This document shows positions 26,935-35,312 of a stretch of 64,000 bases of DNA, one piece after another; positions within the stretch are counted from its first letter, which is position 1; every line of letters starts with the position of its first letter. A model generated the notes under the pieces. It saw only the letters and a list, made by a program, of their open reading frames with translations. It was not told the origin of the DNA and ran no database searches. The translations under genes were made by a program, and so were the position numbers. Location: assembly GCF_900454535.1 (NCBI RefSeq), contig NZ_UGSP01000001.1:1361501-1425500 (forward strand). The letters run 5' to 3'. The stretch comes from Avibacterium avium (GTDB lineage: Bacteria; Pseudomonadota; Gammaproteobacteria; Enterobacterales; Pasteurellaceae).

Positions 26935-28176
26935 ATGAAAAAGTTAGAATTAAAAAAGATTCATTTTCTAGTGTTATCTTTATTGGCAGGGAATGCGTGG
27001 GCTGATGCTGGTCAGTTGCAAGGCGTGATTAGCAGAGCTTTTCAGAAAGATCCAAAGGTGTTGGTGGCGCAAGCTAACCAAAAAATTGCGCAGACTAAAG
27101 TCAAACAAGCAGAAGCAGGGCATTTGCCTAAATTATCAGTTTTTGCGCAGCAAAATATTCACCAAAATCACCGCTATACTGAAAATAAAACATCAAAATT
27201 TACCCCAGGCGCGCAGGTGTCTTTAAATATTTATTCTTTTGGTGCTGTGGAAAAACGTATTCGGCAAACAGAAAAAGCTGAGCAAACTACGCGCTATAAA
27301 ATTGATGAAACCTATGAATCTTTGGGTTACACCATCACAGAATTATATTTAATGGCGTTAAAAGCATCTGAGACCTTAAAAGTATTGCAAAATACCGTAA
27401 GACGCATTGATTCTACATTAAATGAAATTGATATTATTGCGGATAATGATGAAGGACGTAGATCGGAATTTGTACAAGCTCAAGCAAGAAAATATGCCAT
27501 TGAGCAACAAATTAATAACACTGAGCGCGAATTAAAAACAATGATTGACAAATTAAAGCGCTATTCTGGTCAAGAACTTGATATAAAACGATTATCTAAT
27601 CCTTTTGATGGATTAACCAAAGATAAATTAGTGGCAAGATATTCTGCGGATAAAAGTGAACATCCGACAATGAAGGTATCGAGTTCGGAAATTGAAGATG
27701 CAGATGCAGAATTAGCCGCTAAAAAAGCCGAGCGTTTACCGAAAGTTGATTTGATTGGACAGGCTACCCGAGATGACAAAGTGGCTTATTTGAATGTGGC
27801 TTGGGACGTATATAATCCAGAAAGTGCTCACGCAGTGGAAGAACGTGCAGAGCGTATCGTTTTGGCAGAAAGCAATTTAGAGCAAACAAGTCTTGATATT
27901 GAAGAACGTAAATCTTTAGCGTTATTGAATTTATCAGAATATCAAACGCATATTAGAACCTTAAACAAGCAAATTAATACGCAAGAAGAAGTAATTGAAT
28001 TTTACAAATTACAATTCTTGATTGCGAAAAGAACATTACTTGAATTGTTAAATGCTGAAAATGAATTGTTATCAGCGCAATTAAGTAGAGTAAATTCAGA
28101 ATATCAATTACGCCATTCTGTTTTAGACTACCTAGCTTCTCAAGGCGCATTGAGAAAATGGGCTAATGGAAAATAA
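26935..28176 (+). CDS. TolC-family outer-membrane protein of a type I secretion system
   Basis: Outer-membrane channel protein of 413 residues with a signal peptide (MKKLELKKIHFLVLSLLAGNAWA). The TolC repeat architecture is visible: long helical regions rich in Q, K, E and A (QANQKIAQTKVKQAEAGHLPK) and strands such as PGAQVSLNIYSFGAV. Family members trimerise and form the exit duct for substrates. It is the first gene of a three-gene operon, 4 bases before the ABC transporter. At 413 residues it is shorter than E. coli TolC (493), typical of the T1SS-dedicated subgroup. A ribosome binding site AGGAAAAGAGTT precedes the start. Confidence 0.88.
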   Translation: MKKLELKKIHFLVLSLLAGNAWADAGQLQGVISRAFQKDPKVLVAQANQKIAQTKVKQAEAGHLPKLSVFAQQNIHQNHRYTENKTSKFTPGAQVSLNIYSFGAVEKRIRQTEKAEQTTRYKIDETYESLGYTITELYLMALKASETLKVLQNTVRRIDSTLNEIDIIADNDEGRRSEFVQAQARKYAIEQQINNTERELKTMIDKLKRYSGQELDIKRLSNPFDGLTKDKLVARYSADKSEHPTMKVSSSEIEDADAELAAKKAERLPKVDLIGQATRDDKVAYLNVAWDVYNPESAHAVEERAERIVLAESNLEQTSLDIEERKSLALLNLSEYQTHIRTLNKQINTQEEVIEFYKLQFLIAKRTLLELLNAENELLSAQLSRVNSEYQLRHSVLDYLASQGALRKWANGK

Positions 28177-28180
28177 ATAA

Positions 28181-30358
28181 ATGAAAAATATCATTGAACA
28201 TCTAGCATTGGCGACCCAGCTATTAGGGTCGCCTTTATCTGTTGCAACACTCAGCGCACATACGATCCGTAAAAATGGTAATAGTGCTGATTTTTCAGGG
28301 CTTTGTGAATATTTAAGAAGTGAAGGCTTCGATAATAATATTTCTGAGCGCACATTAAATGAGATTCCTTCTTTAGCAATGCCTGTCATCATTTTGTTAA
28401 AAAATGAAGAGGCAGCGGTTTTAGTTGAAATTAAAGAAGATAAAGATGGGAAAAAACACTATCGTTTAGCTCAAGAAAGCGGTTTGTTTGTTGATTTATC
28501 GGAAGAAGAACTCGCACCAAAATATTTAGGTTATTGTTGGTTTATTAAGCCAAAACTCGCACAGGATACGCGTTCAGAATTACCTGAATATGAGCTACCG
28601 AAATCTTGGTTTTTCCGCATTATTTGGCGATTCAAAAAATATTATTATCAAGTGATTGTTGCCACCTTTATGGTGAATATTTTGGCATTGATCAGCTCGC
28701 TTTATGTAATGAATGTTTATGATCGCGTTATTCCAAACCAAGCGTATGAAACTCTTTGGGTGTTAAGTATTGGTGTATTCTTAGCCATCTTTTTTGAGTT
28801 TTTGGCGAAAACATTACGTGGTCATTTAACGGATATCGCAGGGAAAAAAGCCGATCTGATTATTAGTTCGATGTTATTTAGACGAGTGATGTCGCTGAAA
28901 ATGCAAGATCGTCCAGTTTCATCTGGTTCTTATGCGAATAACTTGCGTGATTTTGAATCTGTGCGTGAGTTTTTAACCAGTGCAAGTTTGCTCACATTGG
29001 TTGATTTACCTTTCTTATTACTATTTATTACTGTTATTGGTTTGGTTGCAGGAAAACTGGCCATTGTTCCAAGTATCTTAATTCCACTTGTTATTTTGAT
29101 TGGTGTACTGGCGCAATTCCCATTGTCAAAAGCAATTAATGAATCAATGCGTGAATCTTCACAGCGTCAAGGTTTAGCAGTAGAAGCCATTGAAGGGATT
29201 GAAACATTAAAAAATAACAACGCAATGTTATGGGCGCAAAAACGCTGGGATTTCTTTACCGCGAAAAGTTCTTATTCTTCCATTAAGGTGAAAGATATTA
29301 GTAACTTTGTAGTAAATCTGGTCACTGCATTACAGCAATTAAATACCGTATTTTTGGTGTTGTATGGTACTTATCTGATTCACGCTGAAGAAGTTTCTTC
29401 ACGCATTACAATGGGGGCATTAATTGCTGCGGTAATTTTATCGGGCCGCGCTTTAGCACCATTGGGACAAATCGCAGGATTGGCCATTCGTTTCCAACAA
29501 GCTTGGGTTGCCTTGAAAGGGGTTGATGCAATTATTCAACGTCCAATTGAAAAATCCTCAGACAGAGATTATGTCAGCTTGAAACAAGTGAAAGGGGCAT
29601 TAAACTTTACCAATGTTGCATTCAAATATAATGATGAAGATGAGCCTGTGTTGAAAAACTTTAATCTACGCATTCAGCCAGGGGAAAAAGTAGCTATCTT
29701 AGGTAAAATTGGTAGCGGAAAATCCACCGCACTTAAGTTGGCGGTAAATCAATATCGTCCAACGGAAGGGAGTATCACCTTAGATAACATCAATTTACAA
29801 CAGCTTGATCCTTACTATTTACGTAATCAAGTGTTGTTGTTAGAGCAAAATCCGCGTTTATTCTTAGGCACATTGCGTGAAAATTTAGATATTGCTCGTA
29901 CGGATAGCTATCCTTCCGATCAGACTTTATTGGTCGCTTTACAACGCTTAGGTTTAATGAACTTTATCCGTAGCCATCCTAAAGGATTAGATATGCCTTT
30001 AGGTGAAAATGGGCAGGGCTTATCGGGTGGGCAACGTCAAGCTATTGCATTAGCCCGAATGATGCTTAAAGATCCAAAAGTCGTATTGTTAGATGAACCA
30101 ACAAATAGCTTTGATCAGCAATATGAAATACAAGCACTTAACGCGATTGGTCAGTGGGCAGCAAAACGTACATTAGTTGTGGTTACACACCGTCTTTCTG
30201 CTTTGCGTTTAGTTGAACGTGTTGTCGTGGTTGATGGTGGTAAAATTATTATGGACGGGCCAAGAGATGCTGTATTGCAAAAATTAAGCGAACAAAACAA
30301 CCCACAACAACAAAATCCTCAACCAGCAACGCAAACTGGGAGCAATGAGAACAAATGA
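28181..30358 (+). CDS. Type I secretion ABC transporter with degenerate C39-like domain
   Basis: Inner-membrane ATPase/permease of 725 residues that exports a protein directly from cytoplasm to outside. N-terminal C39-like domain (about 1-130) lacks the catalytic cysteine: the region reads ALATQLLGSPLSVATL, so it recognises rather than cleaves its substrate, as in RTX and LapB-type exporters. Membrane helices fill about 150-440. ATPase motifs: Walker A GKIGSGKST, signature LSGGQRQA, Walker B VVLLDEP, and the switch histidine in VVTHR. Overlaps the adaptor gene by 4 bases. One uptake signal (near 29727) lies in the Walker A region. Confidence 0.92.
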   Translation: MKNIIEHLALATQLLGSPLSVATLSAHTIRKNGNSADFSGLCEYLRSEGFDNNISERTLNEIPSLAMPVIILLKNEEAAVLVEIKEDKDGKKHYRLAQESGLFVDLSEEELAPKYLGYCWFIKPKLAQDTRSELPEYELPKSWFFRIIWRFKKYYYQVIVATFMVNILALISSLYVMNVYDRVIPNQAYETLWVLSIGVFLAIFFEFLAKTLRGHLTDIAGKKADLIISSMLFRRVMSLKMQDRPVSSGSYANNLRDFESVREFLTSASLLTLVDLPFLLLFITVIGLVAGKLAIVPSILIPLVILIGVLAQFPLSKAINESMRESSQRQGLAVEAIEGIETLKNNNAMLWAQKRWDFFTAKSSYSSIKVKDISNFVVNLVTALQQLNTVFLVLYGTYLIHAEEVSSRITMGALIAAVILSGRALAPLGQIAGLAIRFQQAWVALKGVDAIIQRPIEKSSDRDYVSLKQVKGALNFTNVAFKYNDEDEPVLKNFNLRIQPGEKVAILGKIGSGKSTALKLAVNQYRPTEGSITLDNINLQQLDPYYLRNQVLLLEQNPRLFLGTLRENLDIARTDSYPSDQTLLVALQRLGLMNFIRSHPKGLDMPLGENGQGLSGGQRQAIALARMMLKDPKVVLLDEPTNSFDQQYEIQALNAIGQWAAKRTLVVVTHRLSALRLVERVVVVDGGKIIMDGPRDAVLQKLSEQNNPQQQNPQPATQTGSNENK

Positions 30359-31584
30359 GAAATAAACAAGAAAACGCGGTAAATAGTAAAGATCTTCATT
30401 TACTGACTGATTTACACGCAGCGATGCAAGAAGAAAAGCACCAAAAAACCTTTGCTATTTTATGGTTGCTAGGCGCTTTTTTGCTGGTTTTTTTGATTTG
30501 GGCTTATTTCAGTAAATTAGAAGAAGTAACCCGAGGTCAAGGAAGCATTATTCCAAGTAGCCGTGAACAAATTATTCAAAGTTTAGATCCAGGTATTTTG
30601 AGTGAAATGCTTGTAAAAGAAGGGCAACAAGTTGAAAAAGGCCAAGTGCTATTAAAACTTGATGATACTCGAAGCTCAGCGATTCTTCGTGAAACGCAAG
30701 CAAAAGTAGATAACCTTGAAGCGGTTGCGATTCGTTTAAAAGCCGAAGTATCAGGAACAACTCCTGTTTTCCCAGAAACGCTTCCTGCTGATATTGTGAA
30801 ACGTGAAACAGGTGTTTACCAAGCTAAAAAACAAGCGCTTGCGGAAGCCTTAAAAAGTTTGCGTGAAAGTAAAAGATTGCTAGATTCTGAAATTAGAATT
30901 ACCGAACCAATGGTGCGCAAAGGTGCAATTTCTCAAGTTGAATTACTTAGAATGCAGCGTTCATCAGCAGATCTTAAATTACAAATTTCAGAGAGAGAGC
31001 ATAAATATATTAATGATGCCAATGCCGAGTTAGCTAGAGTACAAGGTGAGCTAGATCAGGCTAGAGAGAATTTAGCAATGCGCGCTGACCCTGTGGAACG
31101 TTCACTTATCCGCGCACCACTTAAAGGGATTATCAAAAATATTAAAGTGAATACCATTGGTGGTGTTATCACCGCAGGGCAAGATATTATGGAAATCGTG
31201 CCTATCGAAGAAAAGTTGCTGGTTGAAGCTTATATTAATCCGAAAGATGTTGCTTATGTGCATCCAGGAATGAGCGCCGTGGTGCGATTAACCGCCTATG
31301 ATTACGCAATTTATGGTGGCTTAGAAGGTATTGTAACCTTGCTTAGTCCAGGTACATTGCAAGATAAGCGCGCTGGTGATGAATTAAAACTCAATCCAAA
31401 CGCATCATATTATCGTGTGTTAGTTGAAACAGACGGAAGTAACTTAACCGATAAAACGGGTAACCAATTGCCTGTATTACCGGGAATGGTCGCCACAGTG
31501 GATATTAAAACAGGTGAGAAAACCGTCTTTGAATATCTAACTAAACCACTGACAAGAATGAAACAAGCGTTACAAGAACGCTAA
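30355..31584 (+). CDS. HlyD-family type I secretion adaptor
   Basis: Periplasmic adaptor linking the ABC transporter to the outer-membrane channel. 409 residues: short cytoplasmic N-terminus, one membrane helix (FAILWLLGAFLLVFLIWAYF), lipoyl-like half (GSIIPSSREQIIQSLDPGIL and IRAPLKGIIKNIKVNTIGGV), coiled-coil of about 130 residues rich in L, E, R and K, and a beta-barrel region near PGMSAVVRLTAYD. LPVLPGMVATVDIKTGEKTVFEYL is the conserved HlyD C-terminus. Completes the secretion operon; a strong terminator follows directly. Confidence 0.92.
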   Translation: MRNKQENAVNSKDLHLLTDLHAAMQEEKHQKTFAILWLLGAFLLVFLIWAYFSKLEEVTRGQGSIIPSSREQIIQSLDPGILSEMLVKEGQQVEKGQVLLKLDDTRSSAILRETQAKVDNLEAVAIRLKAEVSGTTPVFPETLPADIVKRETGVYQAKKQALAEALKSLRESKRLLDSEIRITEPMVRKGAISQVELLRMQRSSADLKLQISEREHKYINDANAELARVQGELDQARENLAMRADPVERSLIRAPLKGIIKNIKVNTIGGVITAGQDIMEIVPIEEKLLVEAYINPKDVAYVHPGMSAVVRLTAYDYAIYGGLEGIVTLLSPGTLQDKRAGDELKLNPNASYYRVLVETDGSNLTDKTGNQLPVLPGMVATVDIKTGEKTVFEYLTKPLTRMKQALQER

Positions 31585-31593
31585 ATAAAAAGT

Positions 31594-31634
31594 AAAATAG
31601 GCAGTTCAATCACAAAGAACTGCCTATTTTTTAT
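31594..31634 (+). terminator. Terminator of the type I secretion operon
   Basis: Perfect 14-bp stem AAAATAGGCAGTTC / GAACTGCCTATTTT with a 9-base loop, ending in TTTTTT. Confidence 0.82.
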
Positions 31635-31663
31635 AAGGGAAATTTGAGAGTCAAATAATTTTA

Positions 31664-32376
31664 GGGGCTGTAGTAGATTAGCAACAATGCTATACTACAA
31701 AAATGAAGATAACATATTGTAAATTAAAGAAATCCATACAGAAAAAACTGCTTGAGTTTTTTGTTGCAGAAGTTACTGCAAGAACAGCAGCAAATTTGCT
31801 AGATATTCAACCGAATACAGCCGCTTTGTTCTACCATAAAATCAGGCTTGTGATTGGCTATCATTTATCCCTTGAAGTTAACGAGATTTTTGAGGGGGAA
31901 ATTGAACTAGACGAAAGCTATTTTGGTGGTCATCGAAAGGGAAAACGAGGACGAGGAGCGGCTGGAAAAGTTGCTGTTTTTGGGTTACTAAAACGACAAG
32001 GAAAGGTATTTACTGTTGTGGTTGAAAACACCAAGAGTGAAACATTACTCCCTGTTATTAAAAGAAAAATCAAGCCTGATAGCTGGGTTTATACGGACAC
32101 TTATCGCAGTTATGATGCGCTTGATGTGAGTGAATTTCACCACGAACGAATCAATCATTCCGAGCTATTTGCGGTGAAACAAAATCATATTAATGGCATT
32201 GAAAATTTTTGGAATCAGGCGAAGCGGATACTGCGAAAATATAATGGAATTAACCGAAAAAACTTTCCTTTATTCTTGAAGGAATGTGAATTTCGGTTTA
32301 ACTTTGGGACACCAAAAGAGCAGTTAAAAATATTGCGAAAATGGTGTGAAATTTAGGGCTAATCTACTACAGCCCC
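31664..32376 (+). mobile_element. Intact IS1595-type insertion sequence (713 bp) with 8-bp target duplication
   Basis: Perfect 19-bp terminal inverted repeats: GGGGCTGTAGTAGATTAGC at 31664-31682 and its reverse complement at 32358-32376. Both ends are flanked by TAATTTTA (31656-31663 and 32377-32384), the 8-bp duplication expected of this family. One transposase gene fills the interior. The perfect ends and duplication suggest a fairly recent insertion between the secretion operon and the next gene. Confidence 0.9.
31703..32356 (+). CDS. IS1595/ISXO2-like transposase
   Basis: Transposase of 217 residues, the usual length for short IS1595-group elements that lack extra zinc-ribbon genes. DDE-type catalytic residues are visible in ELDESYFGGHRKGKRGRG (first aspartate), VYTDTYRSYD (second) and HINGIENFWNQAKRILRKYNG (last acid). 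The N-terminal helix-turn-helix-like stretch TARTAANLLDIQPNTAALFYHK probably binds the ends. The frame is unbroken and lies inside perfect terminal repeats, so the element may still be active. Ends within 2 bases of the right repeat. Confidence 0.93.
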   Translation: MKITYCKLKKSIQKKLLEFFVAEVTARTAANLLDIQPNTAALFYHKIRLVIGYHLSLEVNEIFEGEIELDESYFGGHRKGKRGRGAAGKVAVFGLLKRQGKVFTVVVENTKSETLLPVIKRKIKPDSWVYTDTYRSYDALDVSEFHHERINHSELFAVKQNHINGIENFWNQAKRILRKYNGINRKNFPLFLKECEFRFNFGTPKEQLKILRKWCEI

Positions 32377-32432
32377 TAATTTTATTATTTATCTTTAACC
32401 TAATATCAATTGGTTCTATTTTCTTTTTAAAA

Positions 32433-32558
32433 ATGAACTCATCTGATGAAGATTTTAATGAATTATCTGAATATTATGCTGAGGCAAGTGAGAATAATTA
32501 TTGGAAAAGGTGCAATGAGATATACAGAAATACGCTCTATATAATATACTTACCTTAA
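32433..32558 (+). pseudogene. Short hydrophilic reading frame beside the insertion sequence, possible interrupted gene
   Basis: A frame runs out of the insertion sequence at 32346 and ends at 32558; without the element it would read ILLFIFNLISIGSIFFLK, then MNSSDEDFNELSEYYAEAS. The hydrophobic-then-acidic character looks protein-like: one membrane helix followed by an acidic domain. No start codon or ribosome binding site is found across the repaired junction, because a stop lies just before it. It may be the tail of a small membrane protein, or noncoding. Family not recognised. Confidence 0.3.
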
Positions 32559-32612
32559 TCAAGGCGAAAAACCTTAAATATACTAACTAAAATTGGATCA
32601 TAAAATATATCT

Positions 32613-33197
32613 ATGAAAAAAACTTATATTATAATCCCAATATTATTTATTTCTTCCTGTACAACTACGCCTACGGAAACTCCGCAAAATACACAGCATT
32701 GGGCCGTATTGCAGAACCAAGAAACAAACCTTTATAACATAGATAATAAATTATTTCGTAGTGAGCAACTCACCTCAGAAAACTATGATTTAATTCAAAA
32801 ACACAATATAAAAACCATTGTCAATTTACGTTTTTTTGATCGTAATGAAGATAAGAATGCTTTTCAGCATACCAATTTAAAACTTATCAATACCCCATTA
32901 CTATCTTGGGCAATAACGCCTAAAGAAGTCGCTAATGTACTATGGGAAATTGAACAAGCACAAAATCAAGGTGCGGTATTAGTGCATTGTTATCATGGCG
33001 CAGATCGTACAGGCCTAATCTCTGCAATGTATCGAATCATATATCAAAATTGGGAGCCTAACGAAGCAAAACGAGAAATGATTGAAGGGCCGTATGGCTT
33101 CCACTCAATTTGGAAAAACATTGAAGGATTTTTTACCCCAGATAATATTAATCAAGTTAGAGAAAATCTAATTCAATTAAGAATGAATAAAAACTAG
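32613..33197 (+). CDS. Dual-specificity-type phosphatase lipoprotein
   Basis: 194-residue predicted lipoprotein: signal MKKTYIIIPILFISSC with the lipidated cysteine C16. The body is a small cysteine phosphatase: the P-loop HCYHGADRTG (C126 to R132) fits CX5R exactly, and KTIVNLRFFDRNED matches the general-acid region of dual-specificity phosphatases. FRSEQLTSENYDLIQKHNI is the usual lead-in. The P+2 residue after cysteine is H, as in atypical DSP and lipid phosphatases. It would act in the periplasm or at the cell surface, where the substrate could be protein, lipid or sugar phosphate. Isolated single gene; uptake signals absent. Confidence 0.85.
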   Translation: MKKTYIIIPILFISSCTTTPTETPQNTQHWAVLQNQETNLYNIDNKLFRSEQLTSENYDLIQKHNIKTIVNLRFFDRNEDKNAFQHTNLKLINTPLLSWAITPKEVANVLWEIEQAQNQGAVLVHCYHGADRTGLISAMYRIIYQNWEPNEAKREMIEGPYGFHSIWKNIEGFFTPDNINQVRENLIQLRMNKN

Positions 33198-33344
33198 AAT
33201 AATCCTTTAACCAAAATCGCCCCTTAATAAGTTGCCTCTTAGTTCAACTTTTGGGGGCAGAGCCCTTTTAGGAAAATTTCAGCAAAACACTAGAAAATTA
33301 TTGCCTTATTTTTCAGCATTTAACTGTATTTGAGTGTGAAAGAT

Positions 33345-33373
33345 TTGCAATTCCGTGGGGCTTGGGGCATAAT
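33345..33373 (+). promoter_or_regulatory. Promoter of 4.5S RNA
   Basis: -35 TTGCAA (33345-33350) and -10 CATAAT (33368-33373) separated by 17 bases; a GC-rich start region follows. Predicted transcript start near 33380, about 30 bases before the mature RNA. Confidence 0.6.
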
Positions 33374-33411
33374 GCGGGCGTTCTGTTGCTAGATTTGGTG
33401 GCAGATGTTAT

Positions 33412-33521
33412 GGAAACCTTCTCGGTTCCTCGCAACGAGGTCTGGTTTACCCGGTCAGGTTCGGAAGAAAGCAGCCAAAGTCAGATTTTTCGTGTGCCGA
33501 GATCAAGCTGGGAAGGTTTCC
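33412..33521 (+). ncRNA. ffs: 4.5S RNA (signal recognition particle RNA)
   Basis: About 110 nt. The conserved tip GGTCAGGTTCGGAAGAAAGC followed by AGCC is that of bacterial SRP RNA (E. coli GGTCAGGTCCGGAAGGAAGC), with GTGTGCCG on the return strand. The ends pair: GGAAACCTTC at the start with GGAAGGTTTCC at the finish. It binds Ffh and targets membrane proteins. A leader of about 30 nt would be trimmed. A hairpin (AGCTGGG / CCCAGCT) at the 3' end running into TTTTCTTTT serves as terminator. Ends are inferred from pairing. Confidence 0.9.
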
Positions 33522-33581
33522 GCCCAGCTTTTCTTTTCTCAACTTTTTCCCTTAAATCAATCTTTCACTTTTTCAACTCAA

Positions 33582-35312
33582 CTAAATTCTTTCCACTAAT
33601 TGTTTGAAAAAGCCGTTTTCTTTTACCATTAAGGTTTGATAATTGCCTTGTTCGATCAATTTGCCATCATCAATAATGCAAAGGTTATCAAATTGTTCAA
33701 TCGCGGTAAGGCGGTGCGTTACCATAATTAAGGTTTTGTTTTGGCAATGGGCGAGAATTAAACGCAGAATTTGGCGTTCTGTTTCACGATCTAAACCTTC
33801 GGTAGGTTCATCAAGGAGTAAAATGGGCGCTTGATTGAGCAATACGCGCGCTAAACCTAAACGGCGCTGTTCACCACCTGAAAGCGGGCGGCCGCCATCG
33901 CCAAGCCATTGAGCTAAGCCTTGTTCTTGCTCTAGCAATTTGCCTAAGCCCACTTGGTTTAGCACGTCAATCATTGCCTCATCAGAAATAGGTTGCTGAT
34001 TTGCCAGCTGTAAATTATTACGCAAGGTATCGCTAAAAATATGCACGCGCTGGGTTAAAAAGCACATTTGGTTACGTAAACTTTTTTCGCTGTAACTTTC
34101 AATCGGTTGATTGACAAGGAAAATTTTCCCTTGAGAAGGATCATAGTTGCGAACTAAAAGCTGTAACAGGGTGGATTTGCCACTGCCAGTTTTGCCTAGA
34201 ATGGCAACTTTTTGTCCTTGTGGAATTTCAAGGTTGATGTTCTGTAGTGCAACATCTTGGCGTTCAGGATAAGTGAAACTCACTTGCTGAATGGAAAGAT
34301 CAAGAGCGGTGTTTTTTTCGATAGTTTTTTGTCCGTTAAATTGCACGAGTGGCATTTGTTCAGTGATTTCGGTAACCCGCTCAGCAGAAGCAATCACTTG
34401 CCCAATATGCAAAAATGCTGAACCCAAAGGCATTAAAATCTCAAAGGCAGCGAGTGCGGCAAGGGCAAATAGGGCGATAATCGCAGGGCTGTATCGATCG
34501 TTGCCGAAATCCGCATTGGCGGCAAACCACAAAGTGAGCGCGAGCAAAATGCCATTGGCAAAAAGTACAAGTGCGGTGGAAAATCCGCTTAAATTGGCTT
34601 CTTTTTGTTGAAAGTGTTGCCATTGTTGTTCTGTTTCGTTCAGTTTTTGTTTGAGCGGTTTTTCGGCATTAAACAGCAATAATTCTGCTTGAGATTGGAT
34701 ATATTCCACAAATCGCGTGCGGTAAGCCGCGCGCGATTGGGTGAGTTTATGCCCGAACTTTTGCCCTAAATGATAAAAAATTGTTGGCACAAGCAAGACA
34801 AGTGCGGTCAACATTGCACCAAAAAAGAGCGCCAGCGGAAGATTAAAAAAGCTCAAACCTAGGGTGAGAAAGCCAATTACCAACAGAGCGGTGATAAAGG
34901 GTGCGAGCAAGCGAAGATAAAGGCTATCGAGCGTATCCACATCGGCCACTAAGCGATTTAATAAATCACTGTTACGATAGCGATTTAGCACGGCGGGGCT
35001 TAGGGGAATGATCTTTTGGAACACTTGCACACGCAATTTAGCAAGGATTCTAAAGGTGGCATCGTGAGTAACGATTTTTTCAAAATAACGGGCTACGGTG
35101 CGTCCAATCGCCAAGCCGCGCACCGTGGCTGAGGGATAGAAAAAATTAAATAACGTGCCAATGCCAGCCAAGGCGGTAGCGGCCAAGAACCAGCCTGAAA
35201 CCGTTAATAAACCAATGCTGGCGGCAAGCCCTGTGATCATCAGGATTAAGCCTAAAAATAACACGAATTTGGCGTGCTTAAATAAACGTAAAAATGGTAA
35301 AAGTGTACGCAT
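33582..35312 (-). CDS. cydC: ABC exporter subunit CydC (cysteine/glutathione exporter)
   Basis: Half of the CydDC heterodimer, an inner-membrane ABC protein exporting cysteine and glutathione and needed for assembly of cytochrome bd. 576 residues (E. coli 573). About six membrane helices occupy residues 15-300. ATPase motifs: Walker A GKTGSGKST, signature LSGGEQRR, Walker B ILLLDEPTEGLD, switch VTHR. Its start overlaps the cydD stop by 1 base (TAATG), so translation is coupled. Two uptake signals lie within. Order trxB-cydD-cydC is conserved in gamma-proteobacteria. Confidence 0.95.
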   Translation of the reverse strand: MRTLLPFLRLFKHAKFVLFLGLILMITGLAASIGLLTVSGWFLAATALAGIGTLFNFFYPSATVRGLAIGRTVARYFEKIVTHDATFRILAKLRVQVFQKIIPLSPAVLNRYRNSDLLNRLVADVDTLDSLYLRLLAPFITALLVIGFLTLGLSFFNLPLALFFGAMLTALVLLVPTIFYHLGQKFGHKLTQSRAAYRTRFVEYIQSQAELLLFNAEKPLKQKLNETEQQWQHFQQKEANLSGFSTALVLFANGILLALTLWFAANADFGNDRYSPAIIALFALAALAAFEILMPLGSAFLHIGQVIASAERVTEITEQMPLVQFNGQKTIEKNTALDLSIQQVSFTYPERQDVALQNINLEIPQGQKVAILGKTGSGKSTLLQLLVRNYDPSQGKIFLVNQPIESYSEKSLRNQMCFLTQRVHIFSDTLRNNLQLANQQPISDEAMIDVLNQVGLGKLLEQEQGLAQWLGDGGRPLSGGEQRRLGLARVLLNQAPILLLDEPTEGLDRETERQILRLILAHCQNKTLIMVTHRLTAIEQFDNLCIIDDGKLIEQGNYQTLMVKENGFFKQLVERI

